Shown here: positions 8,834-15,669 of the stretch, one piece after another
Layout: each line of letters starts with the position of its first letter
Position numbering within the stretch: the first letter of the stretch is position 1
IMG/VR virus record: IMGVR_UViG_3300048930_000991
Coordinates: 1 to 64,000 of that record
Length of the DNA stretch: 64,000 nt
DNA from: a virus
Strand: one strand, 5' to 3'
Position numbers and translations under genes: made by a program
The notes under the pieces: model-generated
Seen by the model: the letters and a program-made list of their open reading frames with translations, nothing else
What the model was told of the DNA's origin: nothing
The model's database searches: none

Positions 8834-8844
8834 GATGGATTTCC

Positions 8845-10851
8845 CTACAGCGCGGTCGCTGTCACCGGCCCGACGAAGGCAGAGACGTTGCCCTCGGCCG
8901 AGACGGCGCGCAGCCAATACCAACGGGTGTCGCCGACGGTCAGGCCGGTGCGGTCCCAGAAGAGACTGGTCGGCTCCTCGGGCAGCTTGACCGCCGCGGC
9001 GAGGCTGCTGGAACTGGCCTCGAACACCTGCAGCCGGACGGCGTCGGGCGGGAAGCCGCCGGAGAGGCGGATGCCGCCGGCGATGCCGGTGGCGGTGGGC
9101 GCCGCCACCGCGGCCGGGACCAGCGCCTGCCGCCAGCCCGACACCGCCCCACTGCGCGCCACCGCGCGCACCCGGAAGCCGGTCGGCTCGGCGGTGGGGA
9201 TGGCGGCCGCGGTGGCGCCCAGGGACCCGCCGTAGCCCTGCCAGGCCGCCACCGAGGCGGGCAGGAACTCGACCTGGTAGCCAGCGAGGTGCGAGGAGCC
9301 GACCGCGGCCCAGGACAGGGAGAGCACGGCAAAGGCCGTCGTCTGCGGCGTCTCCACCGCGATGCCGGCGGGCGTGGCGATGACGCCGGGGTTGGGCAGC
9401 ACCACGGCGGGATTCGATCCGGTGGCGCGCTCATCGACCGCCGGGTTCCAGTCCCACACCGCGGCATCCTCCTCCTCCAGGGTAAGGTCGACACCGCCCT
9501 CGGCCGCCAGCGACCAGGCGGTGACCCGCGCCGGGAAGGGCGTGAGCCGGTCGAGGGCGACCGTTGCAGCCTCCCAGGGCCGCAGCCGCAGCGCCGAGAG
9601 GTTGGCGGGGAAGGCGACGGTGCGTTGGCGGCGGTTGCGCTCCAACTCGACCTTCATCAGCCGCTGCACGGTGGCGACCGAGGTGGTGAGCGGGAATTCG
9701 AGGTCGCGATAGATCATCTCGCCGCCATCCTGGGCGACGTAGTTGCTCGCCAGCAGCGGCGGGGCGTCGGTCGGCTGCCAGTTGGCGGCCGGCTCGACAT
9801 AGACGGCGCGCACCCCGTTGAAGAGGTCCCGCCGCGGCCGGGCGCCCTGGATGGTGACGTCGCCACGAAGGTCGTCCGAGGTCAGGGTGGCGGCCGGCAG
9901 CGCCGGCGCCCCGGCATGGATGAAGAACCGCCCGCCCGAGACCACCAGCGCGCCGGCCATGGCAGCGGCGAGCTTGCGGGTGATGGCGATCTTGCCCTCG
10001 GCGAGCGACAGCACCCCGTTGGCGGTGTAGCGGCGCTCGTAGACCCCGGCCCTGGTACCGACCAGCTCGTCGCAGACATTCGCAGCCGCCATCAGCGCCG
10101 GGATGTCGATGTCGGCCCAGGACGCGCGCCAGCCGAAGGGCGCGGTCAGGTACCAGGCGAGCAGCAGGGCGGGGTTGTCGGTCCATCCCACCATGCCGGT
10201 GCGCGGGTCGAGGATGGTATCGGCGCCCTCGACGAGGGCGGCGATGTTGGGCGGGCCGGCGGGGAAGGCCTCGGCGGTGAGTTTCAGCCGCACGGCGATA
10301 TAGGCGCGGCCGCGGCCGCGATGCTCAGCGGTCCATTGGCCACCGGTCTCGGCGATCAGGTTGGCGTCGGCCGCCTGGTCTGGCTCGCCCAGGTGCCGGT
10401 CGATGCGCACCAGCCCGGCGAGCGAGCCGTCGCTCTCGCCCTTGTCGCCGAGGAACACCTCGCCGATGGCGCGGACGCGATGCGCGGCCAGCACGACCAC
10501 GGAATAGAAGTAGCCGTCCGCGCGCCCCTCATCATCGGTCGCCGAGTGCAGGAAGACGATGGGGCCGGACACCTTGCAGCGGCCGAGGACGATCTGGTGC
10601 TCGGTGACTGGCTGGCGGAAGGCCTGGGTGCGGCCGGCACCGGGCTGGCCGGCATCGAAGCCGGCGATCGCCGCGGCCTGCGGGCTGAGGCTGGCCTGCT
10701 TTTTCTGCTTCTGGGGAAAGACCGACTGGCCGATGGCGGAGACGATGAAGGCGGCGCCGGCGCCGACCACGGCACCGATGATGCCACCACCGACCGCCGC
10801 CGAGGCGATGCCGGCGGCGGCGACGGCGATGAGGGGGACAGCGGCAGGCAT
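8845..10851 (-). CDS. Tail hub / host-specificity protein (lambda gpJ-like, TipJ type)
   Basis: This protein has 668 residues. The first 45 residues form a glycine/alanine-rich hydrophobic segment, common in this family. The central region carries the hub folds (EVFLGDKGESDGSL, PALLLAWYLTAPFGW). The C-terminal 200 residues contain two fibronectin type III-like repeats, with FAVLSLSWAAVGSSHLAGYQVEF as the clearest. The protein is shorter than lambda gpJ but is in the same place, after the tail-tip peptidase and before the receptor-binding spike. It forms the tip of the non-contractile tail and should contact the spike. Assignment rests on fold cues and position. Confidence 0.8.
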   Translation of the reverse strand: MPAAVPLIAVAAAGIASAAVGGGIIGAVVGAGAAFIVSAIGQSVFPQKQKKQASLSPQAAAIAGFDAGQPGAGRTQAFRQPVTEHQIVLGRCKVSGPIVFLHSATDDEGRADGYFYSVVVLAAHRVRAIGEVFLGDKGESDGSLAGLVRIDRHLGEPDQAADANLIAETGGQWTAEHRGRGRAYIAVRLKLTAEAFPAGPPNIAALVEGADTILDPRTGMVGWTDNPALLLAWYLTAPFGWRASWADIDIPALMAAANVCDELVGTRAGVYERRYTANGVLSLAEGKIAITRKLAAAMAGALVVSGGRFFIHAGAPALPAATLTSDDLRGDVTIQGARPRRDLFNGVRAVYVEPAANWQPTDAPPLLASNYVAQDGGEMIYRDLEFPLTTSVATVQRLMKVELERNRRQRTVAFPANLSALRLRPWEAATVALDRLTPFPARVTAWSLAAEGGVDLTLEEEDAAVWDWNPAVDERATGSNPAVVLPNPGVIATPAGIAVETPQTTAFAVLSLSWAAVGSSHLAGYQVEFLPASVAAWQGYGGSLGATAAAIPTAEPTGFRVRAVARSGAVSGWRQALVPAAVAAPTATGIAGGIRLSGGFPPDAVRLQVFEASSSSLAAAVKLPEEPTSLFWDRTGLTVGDTRWYWLRAVSAEGNVSAFVGPVTATAL

Positions 10852-10872
10852 CGGGCGCGGTCCTCCGAGGCG

Positions 10873-11226
10873 TCAGTCGATGCGCCAGGCAGCGGTGCAA
10901 TCGGTCAGGGAGATGCGGACGAGGCCGCGCGGTCCGACGAAGGCAGCACGTCCGCCACCCACGACCATCCCGAGGCGGGGCGGATCGCCGGCGAGGACAA
11001 CATCGCCGGCCCGCGCGAAGACCGGCGGGATCCGCGGGAAGCCCGCGCTGTCGGCGGTCGCCTCCAGCGTCGGCAGGCTGCGCCAAGCCGGCCGGCGCCC
11101 GATGGCGGCGTGGATTGCCGCGATGGCAAACCGCCCGCAGTTCCAGCGGTGGGCATGAAACGGGCGCGTCTCCGCCGCGGCCAGCAGCGCTGCCAACCGC
11201 GCGTGCCAATCCGGACACCGGGCCAT
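10873..11226 (-). CDS. NlpC/P60-like tail-tip protein (DUF6950 type)
   Basis: This 117-residue protein starts at MARCPDWHARL. The stop of the upstream gene overlaps its ATG (TGATG). The HRWNCGRFAIAAI stretch carries the Cys expected of an NlpC/P60-type fold, and the C-terminal half has GDVVLAGDPPRLGMVVGG, the strand around the partner His position, although the His itself is not evident. In related phages such a protein lies at the tail tip and helps breach peptidoglycan or organises the hub, equivalent to lambda gpK. Without a clear catalytic His it may be structural only. Confidence 0.65.
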   Translation of the reverse strand: MARCPDWHARLAALLAAAETRPFHAHRWNCGRFAIAAIHAAIGRRPAWRSLPTLEATADSAGFPRIPPVFARAGDVVLAGDPPRLGMVVGGGRAAFVGPRGLVRISLTDCTAAWRID

Positions 11227-11804
11227 CAGCTGGCGGGCAGCCGGATCTCCGCCTCCTGCAGGGCGGGAACGTATTCGAAGAAGCGATCCCCCGGATACTC
11301 GGCCTGCTGGTCGGCATCGGTGTAGCGCCGCACCTCGGCACGCTCGAGGTCGACCAGCCGGCTCTCGCAGGTGAGCGAGATGCGGGGCTCCGCCCCGTCC
11401 ACCACCTGCATGGTGTCCATCAGCCCGGCCCAGAGCGGGAATGGGTCGGCGACGAAGGCGCCCTCGGCATCGAGCAGCGCCCCCCACAGCCGCGCCGGGC
11501 GCAGGCGGAAGGACTGCTCGGCGAGCGCGATGTCGACCACCTCCTGCGGCACCGGCGAGAGGGTCAGGGTGATGCGCACGGCGCGCAGCTCGGCGGTCTC
11601 CTCGATGTCGGAGACGGCGCCGATGGTGCCCATGCCCTCGTAGGTCACCCCTGCCCAATGCAGCGGCCCCAGCCCGGTCCAGGCACGGATCGGGCCGGCG
11701 GCGAAGTCGAGCTCGACCAGGACGACGGGTGTCGCCACCGGCGCGGTCGCCGCCGCGGCAGCCTGGGGCGAGAGCCGCGGCGTGGCGGCGATGCCATCGC
11801 TCAT
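11226..11804 (-). CDS. Conserved tail-tip protein (lambda gpL-like position)
   Basis: This 192-residue protein of beta-rich character contains VVLVELDFAAGPIRAWTGLG near residue 27, a segment seen in tail-tip proteins that open a beta-barrel. WAGLMDTMQVVDG and LTCESRLVDLERA follow in the second half. It lies between two tail-tip genes, overlapping each by four or five bases (ATGA and TGATG), so translation is coupled. The function is inferred from gene order, which matches siphovirus and GTA tail modules where a DUF2163-like protein precedes the cell-wall peptidase. I cannot confirm the DUF2163 assignment by eye. Confidence 0.65.
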   Translation of the reverse strand: MSDGIAATPRLSPQAAAAATAPVATPVVLVELDFAAGPIRAWTGLGPLHWAGVTYEGMGTIGAVSDIEETAELRAVRITLTLSPVPQEVVDIALAEQSFRLRPARLWGALLDAEGAFVADPFPLWAGLMDTMQVVDGAEPRISLTCESRLVDLERAEVRRYTDADQQAEYPGDRFFEYVPALQEAEIRLPAS

Positions 11805-12490
11805 GACAAAGCCTCCTCGAGGCGGATGGTGATGGCGGTGAAGCGCCCTGGCCGGGTGGGGTTGGCGCCCTCGTCGTCAGAGGCGAGGCGCATAGCGACA
11901 GTCGGTGTGGTCAGCACCAGCGGCTCGGCGAGCGGGGCCGCGGCGCGCAGCGGCGGGGCGATCGGGATGGTCGCGGTGCCGGTGCCGGAGGCAGTGACCG
12001 TCTCGGTCGCCATATAGAGCCTCCCGGCGAGGCCGATATGATCCCCGGCGCCGACCGCCACCGCGTTGGGCCACCAGCCCTGGGTCGATAGCGACAGCGC
12101 GCCCCGCGCGGCACCGGCCGACAGCGATGGCGTGCCGCTCCCCACCACCATCCCCGTCCCATCGGTGAAGATCGTGGTGTCCGAGAAGGAGTAGGGTCCC
12201 GCGGGCACCTCGCCCTGGCTGCGCGGATCGCCGGTGCGGTACTCGCGCCGCCAGTCCCAGATGCGGACGGTGTTGGCCGAGCCGGCGAGCGCCGCCAGCA
12301 GCCCCTCCAGCACGCCGGCCTGGAGGCGGTTGAGCGGATCGAAGCTGGCCTCGGCGATCCAGCGGGCGCCGTCGCGGCGCAACACCTGGGTGGCGCGGCT
12401 GACCGGCGAGACGAAGCGCAGCGTGTTGTGCTGCAGGTAGAAGCTCAGCCGCGACGGCCGCAGCGCGACGGGCCAGGCGTATTCGGTCAT
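11801..12490 (-). CDS. Distal tail protein candidate
   Basis: This 229-residue protein directly follows the tape measure gene. The N-terminal part (WPVALRPSRLSFYLQHNTLRF, then QVLRRDGARWIAEASFDPL) resembles the region in siphophages that joins the tail tube to the tip. The middle is Gly/Thr/Ser-rich. The stop overlaps the next start (ATGA). By position it corresponds to lambda gpM or the DUF2460 protein of GTA-like clusters. I see no diagnostic motif, so the label is positional. Confidence 0.6.
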   Translation of the reverse strand: MTEYAWPVALRPSRLSFYLQHNTLRFVSPVSRATQVLRRDGARWIAEASFDPLNRLQAGVLEGLLAALAGSANTVRIWDWRREYRTGDPRSQGEVPAGPYSFSDTTIFTDGTGMVVGSGTPSLSAGAARGALSLSTQGWWPNAVAVGAGDHIGLAGRLYMATETVTASGTGTATIPIAPPLRAAAPLAEPLVLTTPTVAMRLASDDEGANPTRPGRFTAITIRLEEALS

Positions 12491-12505
12491 GCCGACCTCT
12501 CCCCG

Positions 12506-14680
12506 CTACCCCCGCACCGTGTCGTAGGCCGCCCCGCCGCGGCGGATGGCATCCAGCGTCATCGCCGAGGCCTGCCGCGCAATCTGCCCGGCGAGCAGCC
12601 GCAGCCGCGCCTCGACGCCGGCATCGGCGCCGCGGGCGTCAATGCTGATGCTGGTGTGGATGGTCGGGCCGCCGCCGCCCGGGGCGACACCATTCGGCAG
12701 CACCGTCCCCGCCTGGCGCGGCACAAACCATTCGGGGCCCCGTTCGCCCACGACATAGGGCTGGCCGGCGGCGACCGGCCCGCCCTCGGCACGGAACAGC
12801 CCGCCGAGCCAGGAGCCGACATCGGTGAACAGGCTGTCGAAGGAGATCCCGGAGAGCCCGGCCGAGACGGCATTGCCCAGCGGCTCGGTGATGACCTTGC
12901 GGGCAAGGATGCGGGTGATGTCCTGGAGCAGGCCCTCCAGCACGGAGGAGAACTTCTCGCCCTTGACGATCGCGTCCTCGAAGGCGCTGGAGAAGGTCAG
13001 GCCAAGCTCCCGCACGACGTCGGAGGTGCGTTCCGCGCCGCGCTGCACACGCTCCTCCGCCCGCTCCAGCTCCTCCATCGCCGCGACCGCCTCGCGCTGG
13101 ATGGTCTCGTCAGGCACCGCCCGGCCGGCCCGTTCAGCCCGCTCCACCAGGGTGGAGAGATTGGCGAGGCGGCGCTGGTAGCGCTCATGGGCGGTCTCGT
13201 TCTGCTGGATCAGCCGCTCGCGCTCGCGCAGCAACTCGTTCAGCTCCCGCTCGGCCTCGCGCGCCTCCCGCGCGCCCTCGTTGCTGGCACGGCGGACGGC
13301 GGCGACACGCGGCTCCAGGCGGCGCAGCGCCTCGTCGCGCTCCTGCAGGGCGAGCGTCTCGAGGCGGGTGCGCTCGACCGCGGTGACGCCACCCGCAGCC
13401 TCCGCCTCGCGCAGGCGGCGGACCCGCTCCTCGTATTCCCGGTTGATCCGGAAGCGGTCGTCGAGGTCGCGGCTGAGCTCCTGGACGTCCTGCGTCGCCC
13501 GGCGCCGACGGGCGTCGGCGGCCTGGGCGGCGGCACTCTCCTGCTCCGTCCGCTGACGCTCCCCGGCGGCCTGCTCGCCGCGAGTGATCTCGGCCTGGAG
13601 GTCCGTGTATTGCCGGCGCAACTCCTCCAGCCGGGCGGCGCGATCCACCCCGGCCTGCTGCTCGGCGGTACCGACCAGGCCAGGACGGATGCTGCCGCGC
13701 CGCACTGGGGCGGTGAGGCTGGCGCGGCCGTCCTGCTGGCTTTCCAGCCGGGCGATCTGCGCCGCCAGCGCCTCGGCCTGGCGGCGCATGCCGGCGAAGC
13801 GTTCCTCCTCGCTGAGCAGGCCCGCACCCTGGCGGACGCCGTCCACCGCGCGGGCGGCAGCCGAGAGCGCTCGGGCCAGCGCATTGGAGAGGCCGATGGC
13901 GCGATCGAGCTGGCCCAGAAAATTCTCGGTCGCCGCGGTCAGCTGCCCGAAGGCGCGGCCGAGGGAGAGCGGCGCACGGTCGAGCTCGGCGCCGAGCCGC
14001 TCGGCCGCGCGCAGCAGGGCCGGAAAGACCCGCTCGGCGGTGAGCTTGCCCTCGCTGCCAAGCTTGCGGAGCTCGCCGATGGAGACGCCGAGTTCCTTGG
14101 CCAGCCCCTCGGCCAGCAGCGGCATGGCCTCGAGGATGGAGCGCAGCTCGTCGCCCTGCAGCACGCCCGACGCGAGTGCCTGGGCGAGCTGCAGCGTAGC
14201 CGAGGAGATCTCCTGCGTGGATGCGCCGGAGACGATGGCGACGCGCTGCAGGCCGCCGACGAGGCGGACCACCTGGTCGGAGGTGGCGCCGATCTCGCGG
14301 GCGGCGATCGAGAAGCGCTGGAAGGCGTCGACACTCTCGGAGACCGCGACGCCGGTGGACAGTGCATTGTGGTACAGCGCCTCGTAGACTTGGCCGGCGC
14401 GCTCGACCGAGCCGGTGGCGTTCTGCAGGCGCGAGAGGCTCTGGGTGAGCGCGTCGCCGGCCTGGACCAGGGCACGGGCCGCCACCGCCACGCCGGCGAG
14501 CTGGATCCCCCGCACGGCGACGTCGAGCAGGTCGAGCGAGCGCGAAGCGCGTTCGGCGCCGCCCGTGATCTGGTCGAGCGAGCGCTGGCCGGTCTCGCCG
14601 ACCTCGCGCAGGCCAGCCTTGACCCGGGCGGCATCGTCCAGCGACAGGCGGACCGAGACGCGGCGGGTGGCGTCGGCCAT
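12506..14680 (-). CDS. Tail tape measure protein
   Basis: This 724-residue protein begins one base after the frameshifted chaperone ORF ends. It is rich in long alanine/arginine/glutamate helices (for example residues 380-600 with EREL, RERERL and ERAERAGRAV), predicted coiled coil. An N-terminal segment (about residues 60-260) resembles the conserved TMP core domain. A short Gly-rich hydrophobic region (NAVSAGLSGISFDSL) precedes a PYVVGERGPEWFVP motif common near tape measure C-termini. It sets tail length and enters the host envelope. Tape measure proteins of this class are usually 600-1,000 residues, so this one appears complete. Confidence 0.88.
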   Translation of the reverse strand: MADATRRVSVRLSLDDAARVKAGLREVGETGQRSLDQITGGAERASRSLDLLDVAVRGIQLAGVAVAARALVQAGDALTQSLSRLQNATGSVERAGQVYEALYHNALSTGVAVSESVDAFQRFSIAAREIGATSDQVVRLVGGLQRVAIVSGASTQEISSATLQLAQALASGVLQGDELRSILEAMPLLAEGLAKELGVSIGELRKLGSEGKLTAERVFPALLRAAERLGAELDRAPLSLGRAFGQLTAATENFLGQLDRAIGLSNALARALSAAARAVDGVRQGAGLLSEEERFAGMRRQAEALAAQIARLESQQDGRASLTAPVRRGSIRPGLVGTAEQQAGVDRAARLEELRRQYTDLQAEITRGEQAAGERQRTEQESAAAQAADARRRRATQDVQELSRDLDDRFRINREYEERVRRLREAEAAGGVTAVERTRLETLALQERDEALRRLEPRVAAVRRASNEGAREAREAERELNELLRERERLIQQNETAHERYQRRLANLSTLVERAERAGRAVPDETIQREAVAAMEELERAEERVQRGAERTSDVVRELGLTFSSAFEDAIVKGEKFSSVLEGLLQDITRILARKVITEPLGNAVSAGLSGISFDSLFTDVGSWLGGLFRAEGGPVAAGQPYVVGERGPEWFVPRQAGTVLPNGVAPGGGGPTIHTSISIDARGADAGVEARLRLLAGQIARQASAMTLDAIRRGGAAYDTVRG

Positions 14681-14681
14681 G

Positions 14682-15008
14682 TCAGGTCGTCTCCCCCTCG
14701 CGGCGGGCGGCAGCGCCCTCGGCCATGCCGCTGCGGATGGCGAGCAGCAGTTCGGCGGCGGCCCAGCCGGTGGCGCCCAGTTCCCGTGCCGCGGCGAGCG
14801 CGCCGGCGGTATCGAGCGTCAGGCCGGCCATGGTCGCCTCAGCGCAGGCCGTGCAGGCGGACCAGCAGGCATGGCCCTCGACGCTGCTGGGGGCATGGGC
14901 GGTGTAGGGGCAAGCGTCCGTGCAGTCGCGCTCGAAGGCGGCGCAGCCGCGGCAGTATTCGGGCCCGCGGCCAAAATGCCAGGCGGCGCGGACCCTTAGC
15001 CGTTTCCC
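14682..15008 (-). CDS. Cys-rich extension of the tail chaperone, expressed by -1 frameshift (GT product)
   Basis: Downstream of the chaperone stop there is a continuous open frame with no start codon of its own before 14853. It is entered from the GGGAAAC heptamer at 15008-15002 by a -1 shift. It encodes 106 residues ending GETT, one base before the tape measure ATG. The first half has seven cysteines (EYCRGC, RDCTDACPY, HACWSACTAC), suggesting bound metal; the second half is helical (ELGATGWAAAELLLAIRSG). The fusion would be about 230 residues. By analogy with lambda gpG-GT it would chaperone the tape measure. An internal ATG could give only the last 49 residues. Confidence 0.75.
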   Translation of the reverse strand, partial: GKRLRVRAAWHFGRGPEYCRGCAAFERDCTDACPYTAHAPSSVEGHACWSACTACAEATMAGLTLDTAGALAAARELGATGWAAAELLLAIRSGMAEGAAARREGETT

Positions 15009-15373
15009 TCGGCGGCCACCGCGGCGACCGGGGCGGTGGCGCGGTCCCAGAAGGCGGCCGCGATGTCGTCGAGGTCCATCAGGCGTTCGACCGCCTCGGG
15101 CGAGAGCGGCAGCGGCTTGCCCGCGGCATCACCGACGCCCTCCCAGCCAGTGACGGCGTGCCGCGCCAGCGCCTTGACGAGGAAGGCGAAGGAGAGGCCG
15201 CGCGACATGTCAGGGTCGAGGTCCGGATCGGCGAGGCGGATCGCGGCGAGACGGCGCGCGGCGGCGGCCTGCGCCGCGGCCATGACGGCGGTCGTCACCG
15301 GCCGGATCTCGACGCGCACGCCGCGCGGCAGGTCGAGCCAGTACGGCTCGGCCGGGAGGTCGAGTGTGAGCAT
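14996..15373 (-). CDS. Tail assembly chaperone (gpG-like)
   Basis: This 125-residue protein starts at MLTLDLPAEPYWLDLP. An in-frame ATG further up adds 18 poorly matching residues and is probably not used. The protein is Ala-rich and helical with an SPEAVERLMDLDDIAAAFWDRA C-terminal segment, typical of the small G-type chaperones that precede tape measure genes. The GGGAAAC slippery site lies in its last codons, so part of the product should be extended into the Cys-rich frame. The adjacent upstream DNA is the Lamassu insertion, which separates it from the tail tube gene. The operon promoter must therefore be reached across the cargo or supplied locally. Confidence 0.8.
   Translation of the reverse strand: MLTLDLPAEPYWLDLPRGVRVEIRPVTTAVMAAAQAAAARRLAAIRLADPDLDPDMSRGLSFAFLVKALARHAVTGWEGVGDAAGKPLPLSPEAVERLMDLDDIAAAFWDRATAPVAAVAAEGNG
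15002..15008 (-). other. Slippery heptamer for -1 programmed frameshift
   Basis: On the coding strand the sequence is G-GGA-AAC in the zero frame, exactly the X-XXY-YYZ pattern used for -1 slippage. It ends four bases before the zero-frame TAA stop. A 106-codon open frame continues in the -1 frame to the tape measure gene. Lambda uses GGGAAAG at the same place between G and T. The downstream G+C-rich stretch could form a stimulatory structure, but I did not fold it. Confidence 0.78.
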
Positions 15374-15669
15374 TTGCAACTCCGTCGTTGAGGCAGGATC
15401 CGCAGGCGCCTTGCGGCACTGCGGCATGACGCTTGGGCGATGATCGGCCTCGGCCAGGGGAGCCGACGCGTGGAGCGAACCGCCAGGTCTGCCCCTCAGC
15501 GGTCCGTTACCTACGGCCCATCAAGGTCTCGTTTCAGGCGCTGGTGGACATGCCTGCTGGGACTAGAGGATCAACGGCCATACGCCCATCTCAGCCACTC
15601 CAGATCCAGGTGGCTCTGACCAAAAGCGGCCGTGCTGCTGCTAAGGCGACAGGAGGTCGCAGCGCTTCG
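15374..15669. other. Intergenic junction between the tail chaperone and lmuB
   Basis: These 296 bases separate the phage tail gene from the end of the defence operon. No convincing coding frame is present on either strand. The decamer CGGCATGACG at 15422-15431 also occurs at 20473-20482 on the other side of the defence operon and might be a target-site trace, or chance. GGTCGC (15655-15660) and GCGACC (15684-15689) bracket the last codons of lmuB and could form a weak hairpin. Confidence 0.4.

Noticed and set aside
9289-11325. Long plus-strand open frame of 678 codons
   Set aside because: It is antisense to coherent tail genes, has low-complexity Gly/Arg/Asp composition from high G+C content, and no family features.
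12428-15391. Plus-strand open frame of 987 codons
   Set aside because: It runs antisense to the tape measure and chaperone genes and has the same low-complexity signature.
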